Below are positions 1 through 11,644 of a stretch of DNA of 64,000 nucleotides, one piece after another; position 1 is the stretch's first letter, and the number at the start of each line of letters is the position of its first letter. The notes below the pieces were generated by a model. It did no database searches. It saw nothing but the letters and a program-made list of their open reading frames with translations, and had not been told where the DNA came from. Source of the stretch: Bimuria novae-zelandiae CBS 107.79 (lineage: Eukaryota; Ascomycota; Dothideomycetes; Pleosporales; Didymosphaeriaceae); assembly GCA_010015655.1 (NCBI GenBank), contig ML976682.1, positions 573,689 through 637,688 on the forward strand, given 5' to 3'. The translations under genes were made by a program, and so were the position numbers.

Positions 1-1
1 G

Positions 2-1273
2 TATCACAGCAGGACGCTTGATTGGGCCTCACGTACAGGCTCAACGGAAATACGACGGGTAGATTTCTTAGCAATCCTCTCACAAATCCGCCAGCAAACG
101 TTCACTGCTCGAACAATACGCAGCGGGTGGAGGCGTACAGGCCTATCTCCATTCTGCCCCGAGCAGGTACTAGGGCCTTTAAGGGCCCAAGAGGCTATTG
201 ATACTGATAAAAACGCTACCAGGGAGGGCGATAACGTGGAGCGGCCTGTTACTCCTACTATCACGTCCTCCGACGAAGAGGGTGAGTTGCCTTTGCTCAA
301 TAACCTAACGCCCTCCACACGCGGCCGCTTCCTCAATCAACTACTCAACGCGATCGGTACGCCTCAGTTCAAGGAGCTCTCTACACCTTTTCAAACGCCT
401 CGGCCCCGTATAGCGCCTGGAGATATTGGTTGGAGTACACCGAAGACGGTCCGTACACTGAATTTACAAGAGAAAGCTGTTGCCTTTACACTCAGGGAGT
501 TGCTGCCGCGCGAGGTAGCGGAGGACGTGATTTCAACACTTAAAGGCAGCTCTGCAATGGCCCGCAACGCAGCAGGCCTTGAGCAGGCCTTACACCGTAC
601 CCAGGCTGCCGAGCACGCTCGTAGTGAGCGTCGTAGGCGTAAAAACCGTACTGTCGACGTCGGCGGAGGTGCTGTTTACGCAGAAGATTGCCGTAAAATG
701 GCTGCTCAGCGGGTGATCAACGAGGCCGCCAAACAAGAAGCAGCAGTGGCCGCTCGTCACCTCCGGGCGCTCAGCAAGCGTATCAACACCTGGAAAAGGA
801 TACGTCCAAATATACGCAACTGGGGTAAGAAAGCAAGCAAGCGTTATGCTAAAGGTCTTACAATTACACAGAATAACAATAAGTGGACCTACACTGGCCC
901 TACGATCAAGTATGAGCGCGAGGCCTGGGAGTACAGAGTCGAGGACCCATCGCGCGCGGAGATCTTCCGAAGATTGTATGAGAACTCTATACAAAGGTTG
1001 GAAAGCAGAGGCAAGTTTCGGGCAGATCGATCGATCGCTGACGGCCCGTATGGCGCTGCTGAGCTTGGCCTAATGGCCCGCTGCTCCATGGATCCATATA
1101 CAATATTGATACACCAAAAAGGACGCTCTGAGGTCAAGCAGGAGGCAATTGTTCAAGTCCCAGATAGTCAATTCACCATACAAGAGACCCAGGTCGTCAG
1201 CAGCGACGACGATAAAGGCTACTCAAGTCCATTTGAAGCACTAAATGCAGCAGAAGCTGATTGGGGCTTCTAA
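2..1273 (+). CDS. Fot1/pogo-type transposase, C-terminal part (runs off window start)
   Basis: The frame is open from base 2 to the stop at 1271-1273 (423 codons), so the gene begins outside the window. The first ~65 residues match the block that follows the DDE domain in pogo/Fot1 transposases: a YH start, the segment IRQQTFTARTIRSGWRRTGL and SPFCPEQVL. Then come a Ser/Thr-Pro linker, an acidic patch (SSDEEGE), a Lys/Arg-rich stretch (RSERRRRKNRTVDVGGGAVY) and an acidic tail with SSDDDKGYSS. The catalytic DDE residues are not in the window. No stop interrupts it, unlike the other two pogo copies here, so it is younger or less mutated. The family's role is TA-targeted cut-and-paste transposition. 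The long basic tail is characteristic of Fot1-type proteins. Confidence 0.8.
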   Translation, partial: YHSRTLDWASRTGSTEIRRVDFLAILSQIRQQTFTARTIRSGWRRTGLSPFCPEQVLGPLRAQEAIDTDKNATREGDNVERPVTPTITSSDEEGELPLLNNLTPSTRGRFLNQLLNAIGTPQFKELSTPFQTPRPRIAPGDIGWSTPKTVRTLNLQEKAVAFTLRELLPREVAEDVISTLKGSSAMARNAAGLEQALHRTQAAEHARSERRRRKNRTVDVGGGAVYAEDCRKMAAQRVINEAAKQEAAVAARHLRALSKRINTWKRIRPNIRNWGKKASKRYAKGLTITQNNNKWTYTGPTIKYEREAWEYRVEDPSRAEIFRRLYENSIQRLESRGKFRADRSIADGPYGAAELGLMARCSMDPYTILIHQKGRSEVKQEAIVQVPDSQFTIQETQVVSSDDDKGYSSPFEALNAAEADWGF

Positions 1274-1507
1274 GCGACAATTTACATACGGGACGATGTA
1301 TTTTACATACAAATTACTATACAAATCGCATTTCGTCACATTTGGCCCATTGAGCATGTGTGGCCCATTGAGCTTGTAGGGCCGTGCTCCGCACGGCCTT
1401 TTTCGGAGAAAAATCGATATCGACCGCTAGGGGCCGAGTAACTAGGCCAGTAATTAAGGTAAGCGCTTACGATTTGCCAATACCTTTACGGTGCCTAATA
1501 GTAGTAA
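1274..1507. other. 3' flank of the first pogo element
   Basis: No gene is seen. The 13-mer tggcccattgagc occurs twice (1343-1355 and 1361-1373), like the subterminal repeats of pogo-type elements. A perfect 8-bp stem (1380-1387 with 1391-1398) is followed by five T. It may be part of the element's right end. The matching terminal repeat would lie outside the window. Confidence 0.4.
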
Positions 1508-2206
1508 GGCAACTCTCCGACGCCTAGGAGCGTTAACAGTAGTGGCCATAGTAATGGCACGCACGATAATAAAGAAGGTAATAGTCACGACCGTAGTATA
1601 AGCAGCGCATCGCCGGTTCGGAAACGAAAACGCGATAGTTTGTTTAATGCTATTAACTGCAAGCGGCGTCTTCGCGCATCTAACGAAACACGGAAACGGC
1701 AATCCACAAACGCCGCACATACGCTAAAGCAACGAGAACGATATCGCTCCCCCGGTCCTTTAAAACCTCCCCCAGAAGCACGGTCGCGTGCCGATGTTGC
1801 TAAGGTAGAGAAAGGGGAAGACACTGGCGCCAAGAGTACCACCAATAGTGCAAAAAATGAGGCCAACGCCAAAGAATTGCAGGCTCTGGGCAGAACAGAG
1901 ATCAATCACGAAAGTGCAAATAACAACGTCGAATACAAAGTAGAGCGGATTCTAGCAGTCCGCCTCTGTCGCGGGAATCTGCAATATCGTGTCCAATGGC
2001 TTAGATACGAGGCCGATCCAGAATAGTACAACGCATCTAATTTCAAAAATAGCCCGCACAAGCTCCGTGAGTTCCACGAAGCTAATCGCAATGTGCCAGG
2101 TCCTCCGGGAAGGCTTAGTCATTGGGAACGGTGTTGGGAAGAAGACAAAGATACATATGATTTTCCAGACAATAATAAGCCCGAAAAGAGCGCACGTCAA
2201 GGGTAG
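1508..2206 (+). pseudogene. Chromodomain protein, interrupted by an in-frame stop
   Basis: The reading frame runs from 1508 with a Ser/Asn/His-rich, then basic, N-terminal part. From about 1929 it encodes a chromodomain: EYKVERILAVRLCRGNLQYR, then VQWLRYEADPE, a TAG stop at 2024-2026, and in the same frame YNASNFKNSPHKLREFHEAN followed by PGPP, ending at TAG 2204-2206. In chromodomains a Trp normally follows the DPE-type turn, so the stop probably came from TGG to TAG, as RIP would do. Such a domain fits either the C-terminal tail of a Ty3/gypsy polyprotein or a solo chromodomain gene. No integrase lies upstream in this frame, so the second is possible. Chromodomains bind methylated histone H3 and, in retroelements, steer integration. 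Confidence 0.7.
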
Positions 2207-3686
2207 AGGACTATTAAATCGGGTTAAGCAAAGATCTGGGTTTTCTAAAACTAATAGAGTGTTGACACTTTCGGTTTCTACAAATAGACTTAGTCTACTC
2301 TAATTGTCTCTCTATTAAACGGCATAGCATCATAATCGCATTCGTATCTACAAGGGTCATAAGAAGACAACAAATTTAGTTAACAATTTTCGGAACGATG
2401 TGCACAATGCGCAACACTACATTCTACATACTTACCCTTGTTCTGGTATCACGTAGGTTATTGTACAACATACTAATGTGCATCTCCTCAGGAATGCAAT
2501 TACCCCTCTATAATTACCATCACACACAAAGATCACAGACCATATTGAATTAAACCTCTTTAGACTAGGTTAGCATCCGGTCCATATATTTAAGGGTCTC
2601 GCCTAATTTACTGCAAGTCGCTCTGCCGTTCCCTAAATGGAGTAAGCGCCACTGGTGGCGCTGCATGAAAGCCCTCTAACCTACTGGAAATCGACCACAT
2701 CATCGCGTGAAATGACAAGCACTTATTTCACCTCAGTCTCGTATTGGGTTGTTTCTGAGATGGAAGTAGTGCGGACGCGACAACGCTCGCTGAGAGACTG
2801 GTCCGGAACAACGTTGGCCACCTTTGCCGGCCTAGCGGTGCTACTAAGCGCCAGCAGCAAAATTTTAAGCATAAGATAATTGCCTCTAAAGTAGGTAAAT
2901 AATAGAGGAAGCAATATTCGGCTGCGCACTGGTATTCATTTCTTAAGCACGCTAAACAATCTTTCAATATGGCCAGTAACGCGCGCCAGCCTAGGTCATC
3001 CCTGTTTGATAACAAGAGACCTCTGCAGTTATAGCATTGAGCATGTCCGTCTGAGTGTGGAGGTCAGGTGGCCTCCAATTTAGATATATCTTACGATGTG
3101 ATAATAGCTCCACAAATTGCCCAGAATAGGCTCGAATATATAGTAAGAAGCAAAAGCAAGCCGGTTTGCTACACGCAAAGTGCCTCACCGAAGAAAAAGT
3201 GTGGTGGATTGCGCCTTGTTGCTTTCGTCTGCGCGTCGACGATATCGCCGTAGCTCATCACATGCCCCTCGCCTACCTTGAGCAACCTGACAACAGTCTA
3301 GAGCATCGAATTAGGTACCTAAAACCGACGCTCACGATTGTGTTGTGCCCCGTAGGCTTGGTATAACAGCTTCTCAATTTGATCTGCTACACTGCAGTAA
3401 TGACAGGAACCCGTTCTGTCCGGCCTGAGCTGAAACCCGTAGGAACTCCATACAACGGGCAGAACTTTCGCCACCCATCTCATCTACCGCTAGCACCTTC
3501 CAATCTCCTAGTATACCGGTAAGCACGTCGTTACTATGCGGACGACGTGACAGTGACTGACCATGTGCACAGCGACCTGCGCTCAACAAGATACATGTAC
3601 AGCCTATTATGCGAGCGTACCTGTGTTAGGTGGAGTACACTGCACGATAATTAAGAATTAGTAACACCCCTCCCAGCACATCGAAC
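2207..3686. other. Unassigned AT-rich stretch, probable decayed repeat
   Basis: Short ORFs occur on both strands but none resembles a known protein. A TG-initial, AT-rich sequence from about 2260 directly after the chromodomain could be remains of an LTR, but no partner LTR is visible. A small palindrome, gcgccactggtggcgc, lies near 2646. Confidence 0.35.
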
Positions 3687-3697
3687 ATGTGCATTAG

Positions 3698-3955
3698 ATC
3701 GACTTACACCCTGCACCACGAGCATCACTTAACAGTAATTAACACGTTGAGCAAGAGCGTAAGATCTACTTACGTTCTGCATCGCAACCATATGTTAGCA
3801 AGATGCTTGATCAGCATATCAAGCAAGAGCATTGGATCTACTTACGTTCTGCACCGCGACCACACGTTGGCAAGATGCTTGATCAGCATGTCAAGGAAGA
3901 GCGATAGACCTGCTTACAAGTTGCGCCGCGACCATACGTTAGCAAGGTGTTATAG
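3698..3955 (+). repeat. Tandem repeat, 72-bp unit, about 3.5 diverged copies
   Basis: Unit starts at 3698, 3764, 3836 and 3908 align on a (g)atctacttacgttctgc-type start followed by a cgcgaccayacgttRgcaag core. The spacings are 66, 72 and 72 bp. It can be read as a 24-residue protein repeat (STYVLHRDHTLARC core) from an ATG at 3687. Since the spacing is a multiple of three it could once have been coding, but the unit matches no protein I know. Confidence 0.65.
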
Positions 3956-4180
3956 AGTCCCTATTTTGCAAAGGCATTTCAAGATAAGACGTTCAAGGAG
4001 GGCAATACAGGCGAGATCAAATTCGAAGAAGACAGTGCGATGGCCTATTGGAGGGTGTTCGAATATCTGTACACTGGCGATTACTCAGACAATCTCAATG
4101 CAGAAGGGCTACAAGGTATAGGTCTAAATGCAACTTGTGCATTCGGAGACCTTTTTTTCATCGTGGAAGCGCCGGCGAAG
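3956..4180 (+). pseudogene. BTB/POZ domain fragment
   Basis: The frame reads SPYFAKAFQDKTFKEGNTGE, then IKFEEDSAMAYWRVFEYLYT and GDYSDNLNAEGL. This is the central part of a fungal BTB/POZ fold: the S-P-Y-F helix, the acidic strand and the EYLYTGDY signature. The start of the domain and everything after the GDYSD helix are missing. Homology ends near 4150 and the frame runs on into an unrelated NB-ARC fragment. BTB domains mediate dimerisation and Cullin-3 recruitment, but this piece is too short to fold and is a relic. Confidence 0.75.
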
Positions 4181-4181
4181 C

Positions 4182-4770
4182 AAGGCAGATGCGCTGGCCA
4201 CATACCTGCCATAAAGCCGCAACGGAGCGGTGCTGATCACGTTGCGGAGCAAAGATGCGGCGACTAGGCTGGCGGGGGGCTACAACAAGATTAAGGAGGT
4301 ACTTGCGATAAACAAGAGCGAAGGCCTGCAGCTGCTTCGTAATAAGCTACGTGACCCGCCAAACGAAGAGAGCGCTGTGGAGCTGCTGCACGCGCTTAAC
4401 GGCATAACACTTGCAATTACCGGTACCTAAGCAGCTGCATACATTAACTGGCGCGCGCGTATGAGTATCGCACGCTATGTAGACGAGTTTCGAAGAAATA
4501 GCAAGAAGCGAGAGAGCCTGCTGACCTGGGACGCGGGCGAACTGCGCCGGGACCAGAGCGCGTCGAACACGGTGGTGACGACGTGGCAGATAACTTTCGA
4601 GTAGATCTGGCGGGAACGGCCGTTGGCGGCAGAGCTGCTGTCGCTGATGAGCTTCTTTAACCCGCAGGGCATACTAGAGTTAACGTGGCGAAGGTACAGC
4701 AGAAAAGCTGTAGAAGTAGCAGAGCTAGACGATAATAAAGAGATAGATAGCGCGTTTGAGGAGGATCTGG
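4182..4770 (+). pseudogene. NB-ARC (STAND/NLR) fragment with several stops
   Basis: In one frame the segment reads ADALATYLP, stop, SRNGAVLITLRSKDAATRLA, GLQLLRNKL, SAVELLHALNGITLAIT, stop, AAAYINWRARMSIASYVDEF-like sequence, RESLLTWD, TTWQITFE, stop, IWRERP and ELLSLMSFFNPQGI. This is the sensor-1 strand, the LPLA-like GxP helix region (here GITLAIT) and the winged helix of fungal NB-ARC proteins of the TPR/ankyrin type. The P-loop and Walker B are absent. The stops at 4212, 4428 and 4602 are TAA/TAG where relatives carry CAA or CAG, consistent with RIP C-to-T change. Fungal NLRs act in non-self recognition and programmed cell death. This one is dead. Confidence 0.8.
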
Positions 4771-4996
4771 ACAGCACACACAACACTCAGCGGCTTTAAA
4801 AAGAAGCTACATTGTCTCTATCAACTCAGGCGATTCAGACTAAGCAAATTTCAAGCTACCGCTATGAGTCAGGGGCTTACCTCGGTGGCTAAAAGGGACT
4901 TCTTTGGCCTATTCTGGAACGCCTGGGAGGCCTCATTCACTCCTAATCTTATTCTCCGGGCCTTTGAGGCTACTAGCCTTTCACCCCTCAATCCTG
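4768..4996 (+). pseudogene. Fot1/pogo transposase fragment, part 1 (interrupted by LINEs)
   Basis: The fragment begins inside the transposase just after the NB-ARC relic. The diagnostic block is SQGLTSVAKRDFFGLFWNAW, then EASFTPNLILRAFEATSLSP ending LNP, the helical segment after the DDE core in pogo/Fot1 proteins. A frameshift is likely near 4800-4850, where STQAIQTKQ lies in another frame. The HTH and catalytic residues are absent. At 4996 the coding sequence is broken by an inserted LINE and resumes at 11964 (P-L-N-P, then D-T-I-L-K-R-Y). Confidence 0.8.
4984..4996 (+). repeat. Target-site sequence, copy 1 (cccctcaatcctg)
   Basis: This 13-mer belongs to the pogo reading frame (S-P-L-N-P). 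It recurs as ccccttaatcctg at 5895-5907 and exactly at 11951-11963, each time directly after an (aacc)n LINE tail, so it is a target-site duplication. Confidence 0.85.
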
Positions 4997-5894
4997 CACC
5001 GAACATCAACTTTTCCAGGTCATCGAAAGGTCGATATCCATCGATTTTTCGTCAAAACACGACTCAAATGCCTTCGTAAATCTGTTTTCCAGCGTCCTCT
5101 TTTAGCTGCAGGCGTTATGGCAGGCGCGCTGCCCTATTTTGTCTTTTAGCTTTTTAGTGAGCTAAAATCTTTTCAAAATGGCCCGTGCGCCACTTAGATT
5201 TTCACGTTTAGTCAAAGGCCATAACTATAGCTAAGATAAGGAGATAGTCGTGATACTCCTTGCTCTTACAAGATATGGGCACCTGCTAGGCCTAAATATA
5301 AAGGCTCTCCATGCGAAGAGCTATAGCACAATTCGATAGAGCACTAGCTTTTAACACCTACAACAACAAGAGCTACCTATAGCTTTCTAAAGACTAACTA
5401 TCAGCGTCCCTGACCTGACACAACACGCAAACAAGGCAGCCAGCCTAGCCTTATATTATACAACTCTTGGGGATAAAGAAGAAGGATAGGCCTGGCTCTG
5501 CCTTCTTACTACACCTATCTCCTTCAACACAGGCATCGCCAAGCCTGGTACAAAGGCTCTCCTCGCGCAGAGCCACGGCTCCGATTTGATAGAGCACCGG
5601 CTCTCTACACCTATTTACTCTTTCCTTTTCTTTCTTCTCATAGCACTAAACTGCCTCTAAACATACACAAGGAATCCACCCTAAAGTACATACACTGCTT
5701 AGTCTCCCTAACAGGAAGGGGAGCTATAGCTTAACATGGTAGTAATACCCGCGCAGGCAAGAAATGCTTTCTAAGGTAGTGCGTTAGTACTATAATTCTA
5801 TAGCTTAGCACGTTGTATATGCCCTTCGGGAGGCGAGATAGTGGACTTAATCCCCATTAACTAGACGAAAAATGAATACTAACTAACCAACCAA
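4997..5894 (+). mobile_element. Short Tad-like LINE derivative (copy A, 898 bp, non-autonomous)
   Basis: The element lies between two copies of the 13-bp target sequence and ends in an (aacc)n tail. Its last ~215 bp (about 5680-5894) closely match the last ~215 bp of the full LINE that follows (11730-11950), including the block around cgcgcaggcaagaaatgctt. The upstream ~680 bp is non-coding. It contains two diverged ~85-bp direct repeats (about 5278-5363 and 5529-5612, core aaaggctctcc...gagcyayrgc). I see no EN, RT or RNase H remnant, so it is a 5'-UTR plus 3'-UTR derivative that must have been mobilised in trans. Confidence 0.7.
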
Positions 5895-5907
5895 CCCCTT
5901 AATCCTG
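5895..5907 (+). repeat. Target-site sequence, copy 2 (ccccttaatcctg)
   Basis: This differs from the other two copies by a single C-to-T change. The following 18 bases (caccgaacaccaactttt) also nearly repeat those after copy 1 (one mismatch). Confidence 0.85.
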
Positions 5908-7089
5908 CACCGAACACCAACTTTTTAATTTTTAGATATCCTCTCTAAAGACCCTAATAATCCTAGTAACTGAACAAGCTCACTGCGCTAATTCTAGGAG
6001 TACCTCTAACGTCCGCCTAGCCCTCCGCGCAGACGCGCAAAGGAGCTTGTTAGGATAGTAAAGTCTCCCTCCTCCCAGCACATAAGGTCCCCAGACCCTG
6101 TGATCCCTCAGCAGCTTTATACACGCGCCCTAAGACGGCCCTAAGAGGACATGCATTACCATGCACCCCTTCTAAGTAGCCAGAACCCTAGTAGGGGCGC
6201 TCTTAAACCTCGCGTCTCTAATGCCGTCTAACGCCACATCACCAAGACTTAGCAGATTGCCTAGTTATAGAACACTATTACTACGGCTTTCGCAGCAGCG
6301 ATAGACCAACACGCAGAGAGCTACACTAACCCTTAAAAGGCTAAGATTACTAAGGAGCTATAGTAGAGAGTTATCTAGGCTCTAACCTCGCTCTCCCTAA
6401 GCAACTCCCCCCCTAGCTCCCGCTAAAGCAGCGACACTAGTTATAGTAACCCTAAGAGCTAAGAGTTAGGACGCCGCTCTTAGGCGGACGTAGCTAAAGA
6501 CCCCTAGATCTTAGATAGGGGTGGTAGTTAACCCCTAATCCTTGCTAGGCCCCGGCCCAACCCGCCCGCTAAGCTAAAAGAAGATAATTAAATATTCGTA
6601 GCTATCTCTAACCTAGTAATGCGACTGCAACAACCCTCACCCTTTATAATAAGGCAGGCAATATGTAAAAGTATAGCAAGACTTACCCTTAAAGATATAC
6701 CTACCGCATCACTAATTAACACAGGCTGGGCGATTACCCTAGCAAATAAGAACATTCGGGGCCAACTTCTAACTTAAGAAAACCAGGAACTTCTAGTAAG
6801 AGCGCTAGACGGAGACGCGGTAAGGATCCTAGAACGCTAGACTAACTACGCAGTACAAGGAGTACCTAGCTCTTTTTAGACCCTAGACGGCACAGAACTA
6901 CTAACTACTACCTAGCTAGTAGAGGAAGAGGTCTGCTTATAAACAAGTAAGTAGCTAGTTAGTTACAGGACCTTACGACATGGGGCGAATTAGTATAGCC
7001 TTACCACCTAGATTGTTTTATACAAGGAGCTAGTCCGCTTGTTCCGGCTCTTTGGCACTAGCTAATTCTTAAAGGAAATCTACAAGCAT

Positions 7090-7300
7090 CCTACTATACA
7101 GCGATATAACCTAGGCTGCCAGGGCTACTACAACGCTGCCCGCTATACCCGAGTAGCCCGCTATGCACACTGCGGGGACCGCACGGATAGACACTAAGGA
7201 CAGTACAGAGACAGTTACGCCTATAAAGCTATGTGTGCTAACTATTATAGCCCTTATCTAGCTAGTTACACTAACTGCCCGGCAGCTCCTCGCCAGGTTA
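7090..7300 (+). pseudogene. LINE copy B ORF1 remnant with CCHC zinc knuckles
   Basis: One frame gives C-Q-G-Y-Y-N-A-A-R-Y, then AHCGDRTDRH, a stop, GQYRDSYAYKAMCANYYSPY and TNCPAAPRQ. This is the run of two to three CCHC knuckles expected at the C-terminus of a Tad-like ORF1 protein, which binds element RNA. Several knuckle Cys are changed and stops intervene. Confidence 0.65.
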
Positions 7301-7799
7301 ACAGACATATTACTAAGCCTATAAAGACTAAGCTAAAGACTATCCGTCGCGCAGGCAAAATAGCACAGCAGCACCTCTATAGAATAGTTAAAGTGGCCCT
7401 TAAATAGGCAACACTTCAGCCTAAGGCTCCTCCTATAGAGGTATTAGAGACAGTGCCTTCCCACCTTTCTGCCTAGAGGCAAGAAGGAGAAAGCAGGGCT
7501 ACACCTTCTATAACTACTACCTCCTATGCATCCTCCTCTACTACTAGCAGAGAAAAGAGACCAAGGCGGGCCGCCACAGGCTAGAGAAGCCTTAATGTAG
7601 AACAACTATCTACTAGTAGCATTCGTCCACAATTAACTATTCACACTAACCCGTCCACCTTAGAGAGGGAAGACGCCAGCATGAGCGATAACCCGCCATT
7701 ATTATGCTAGAATACCCTTATAACATCCTAGCTGACACTAGGCATTAACAGCCCAGCCTATTAAGTAAATAACTACGTGTATGCTAGGCTAATGTTAGT

Positions 7800-10700
7800 A
7801 GGAGCTCACCCTGGCACATTATAATACTAGAGGTGGCGTTTTAGAAGGGCATAGATGTTGTGTATGTTTAAGAGCCCTTTACATGTGCCAACTTAAGAAC
7901 TTCTACCTACTCTGGTTTCACACACTTAGCACCCATCAGCACCTGGGATAGCCCCAACACACTAGGCTCAGCCCGCCCTAGGGTGATGACCTACATTCGC
8001 AAAGAATGCCACCTACGATACTAGGCTAGAGAGAGCCTTAACCACCTAGACATGCTATAGGCTATAGTAAATAGAGTAATAATACTTAATTACTACAGAC
8101 AGCCACACACCCTATACGTTATCTAATACGTCACATATCTTATACCCCCTTAACTCTGCCTTATAGGAGGAGACTTTAACGCTAGACATAAATCCTTTAA
8201 GCCTACTACTACTATAGCTAATAGAGGTATAAAGCTAGCTAGATAGGCTGCTAACGCGTCTATAGACTACATTAGTATGCTAGGGCAGCTAACATACTAC
8301 GCTAGCCATGTCCTTAATCTTACCTTCTCTAATATCCTATTTACCTAGTCTACTGTTAATGCTAGCATGCACAGCGGCTTAGACTATAAGATAATAGTAA
8401 CCTCTGTCCCTCTCTCCACACCAGGCACTCCGCATCTAGAACAGTACTACTATAGAGTCCCTAAGGCAAGCCTACCTAAATTCACTAGGCTAGTAGAAAT
8501 AAGTGTCTAAAACATCCTAGACCCGCTTATAACACAGGATGTAGTATAGCTAGAGGAATACGTCACGCTGCTTATAGAGACCATACAGCACTCTGTATAG
8601 ACAGCAGGCAAGCTCGACCGCAAGGAAGGCCGCGCTACACTATGGTAGACCAAGGAGTGCAAAACTGCCTACTAGGCCTATAAATATGCTAGGCTACTCT
8701 GCTCTGGCAGTCTACTAGAGAAGAGACAGGCCTTTAAGACTACTATCTAACAGGCTAAGAGGCAGTACTAGAGGCATGTTATTAATAATACTAAGGATAA
8801 TAAGGACCTGTTTAAGATTATTGCCTGGCATAAGCTTACACTAGAGAACTAGGACACTCCTCTTATCGTGAACAATAGGACAATATTAGACCCCCTAGAG
8901 AAGGCAGAGGCTCTTAGAGAGGAAGTCCTTAACTAGTACATAGTAGAGGATGACCTTAGACACTACCTAGACTAGGAGAATATAGATGCCCTCCCGTGGA
9001 GCACACATATCTTACTAGAGGAAACTAAACGAAACATAGTAGGGGTCTCGAGCACCTCACCAGGCACTGACTACTCTACTATGTGACTACTTAGTGCCTG
9101 CTAGGCTCAGGTTAAGGAACTTATATAAAGAATCTTTTAGCGATGCCTTGAGCTTAACTACTTCCTAGTACAGTGGAAGCTTGCCGAGGTAGCAATAATA
9201 CTAAAGACAAGGAAGATAGACCAAATATTACCTTGCTCCTAGAGACCTATAGCGCTTCTCTCTTATATTAGAAAGGGACTTAAACGAACAGTAGCTAGAC
9301 AAATTACGTAGACCGCTATAATATATAAGATCCTTAGCCCCTAGCATGGCAGCGCCCTTCTAAAGCGCTTTATAGTAGACCTTACTACAGCGTTTACTTA
9401 CGACACTAAAGCAGCATGGGTACTTAGAAAGCATGTTACTATAGTTACCCTAGATATTCAAGGCGCCTTTAATGCGCTCCTTAAGAACCGCCTGCTACAC
9501 CAGATAGCCCAACAGGGCTAGCCACAAAGGACCATGCTCTTTGTAGACTCATTCCTCACTAACCAGAGGGTTCGGGTCCGCCTTAGACAGGTTACTACCC
9601 CTAGCTACCCTATCGCCTATAGCACACCCCAAGGCTCGCCTCTCTCCCCTGTCCTATATACACTGTACCTAGCAGAGCTACTATCTATAGACACAGAACG
9701 GAGGTTTGGATATGCAGACGACATATGTCTATACCGGGCCTTACACTCTATAGACGACAACGTCGAGCTCCTAGCATTAGATCTAAGGCAGATTAGAGCA
9801 TAGGGCAAGGCTAATAAGGTCACCTTTACCCTAGAAAAGCAGGAAATAATACACCTAACTAGACAGCGAAGCAGCTACGCACTACTATATATTATAGATA
9901 AGTAGCTCACGATCTACCCTATCCTCCTAAGTAGAGAGCACAGCCAGCCAGCCCTGCGTTAGTTAGGAGTGTGGTTTGACCGCAGACTTACTTTTAGACA
10001 ACATGTAGCCACACGCACTGTAAAAGCTGCTAGGGTAGCCTATTATATTTGTAGTCTGGCTAGAACTACCTATAGACCACTAGCTAGCTCCCTCCGCAAG
10101 GCCACTATTGCCTGTGTATACCCGTCGCTTCTGTATAGGACTGAATGCTGGTACAGAGGCCGCACTAAACAGCTACATATACTTAAACCAGGCAGGCCTT
10201 AAGAGGTCAGCGCTTACATTAGATAGCACATAGCTACTATAGACAAGACACTAGCTATAGTAGCAAGGGGCATTCTACCAGCGTAAAGAACAACCCCTAC
10301 AGCTACACTCTTCTAAGACGCCGGACTACTGTCTACAGCAGTAGCACTAGAGGAAGCTAAACTTAGATTTATAACCTACTTACAAACTATAGATATAGAC
10401 TATCCTCTCACTAGGCGCACATTAGTACATATAGTAAACAGGGGCGTAAAAACTGGACAACCCTAGCGAGTTAAGATAAAAGTCTAATAAATAGCATCTC
10501 TTCTACTAGAGATCCTTAGGACTACACTTACAGCCCCTTACTACTTAACTAGCTACTAAACTAACCCAACGCTTAGCATAGACAAGAAGACTATAGCTAA
10601 GGCTTTTAATATATAGTAGGCCTATCTCCTACCACTAGACGTAACTATCTTCTTAGATAGCTCTGAACAGTACACAAAGGAAGGAGAAAAGCGGGTGACC

Positions 10701-11400
10701 TATAGCTTTATAGTGTATTAGAACGAAAAGCAACTACAGACTAGACGCGGGTTACTTAACTCTACCTTGCACGTCTTTAACGCTAAGGTAGTAAGAGCAT
10801 AGAGAGGCTTCTAGCACACTATAAGATAACTAGAGTTTAATACCCGTTAAATCTGGCTATATATAAACAGCACCTTAGTTATATGGTGCCTAAGGGGCAA
10901 TTCACCCCCTACCTCTTAATAGGCCTTTTTGGAGTGCCATGGCGCTATAGAGACTCACGACGTCTCTATTAAATAGGCCCCCAGACACCTAGGCATTAAA
11001 GGAAATAAGGCAGCAGACAGATTAGCTAACCTAGAAGCCTAACACCTATCACCCCTAACAGGTAAAGCTACTTTGCCTACACTCTTAGGCATTAAGATAA
11101 TTGCCCGTAAAACATCATAACATATATAGCAGATCTAGTGGTCTGACAAAAAGAACAAACTCTCTAGATAGTACAAAAGCTAGCACCTAAACTATGCACC
11201 ACGCAACAGTCTAAAGGAACTAGACCTACTAAGAGCTATCCTAGCTAGACTACTTTCTATCTAGTCTAGACATGGGGATTTTGCCTAGTACTACTAAAAG
11301 TACAACTACAAGGATGCAAACCTTACCTACTTATATAGATAAGATAAGACACTAGAGCACCTTGCGCTTTGCCGCAAGACCCTAGGGGCCTTTAGTAGAT
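7800..11400 (+). pseudogene. LINE copy B ORF2 remnant: endonuclease, RT, RNase H
   Basis: Endonuclease pieces are EPFTCANLRT, RPRVMTYIRK, GGDFNARHKSF (8166-8198) and GLDYKIIVTSVP, the last in the place of the usual S-D-H motif. The longest open RT piece (9534-9803) contains STPQGSPLSPVLYTLYLAEL and FGYADD (9705-9722), the polymerase active-site box. RNase H pieces include TIFLDSSEQYTKEG and GIKGNKAADRLA. A TLEHLALCRK segment near 11350 matches the C-terminal zinc-binding region. Dozens of in-frame TAG/TAA codons show it is dead. Confidence 0.8.
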
Positions 11401-11644
11401 AACTACTTTAACCACCTACACCACTATCTAGCCAGGCTAACGGCCTAGCGTATACTGCGGTGCTGCTAGGGGATCTAGAGGCCTTTAAAGCCTTTACCTA
11501 ACTTACATAGTACTACACTAAGATTTGTCCCCGCTAGCTCCTACAGCCCTGTAACAGCAATAAGTAATATAGCACCTAGCAAGAACTAGGTCTAGCATAA
11601 TAGCTATAATACTCCCCACCCCTCTTCCTCTCTTTCCCCTCCCC

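Noticed and set aside
1380..1403. Bacterial-type intrinsic terminator (8-bp stem plus five T)
   Set aside because: The host is a fungus; the palindrome is more likely part of the pogo element's end.
3698..3955. CRISPR-like array
   Set aside because: The 72-bp units are contiguous and diverged with no spacers, and the host is eukaryotic; this is a tandem repeat.
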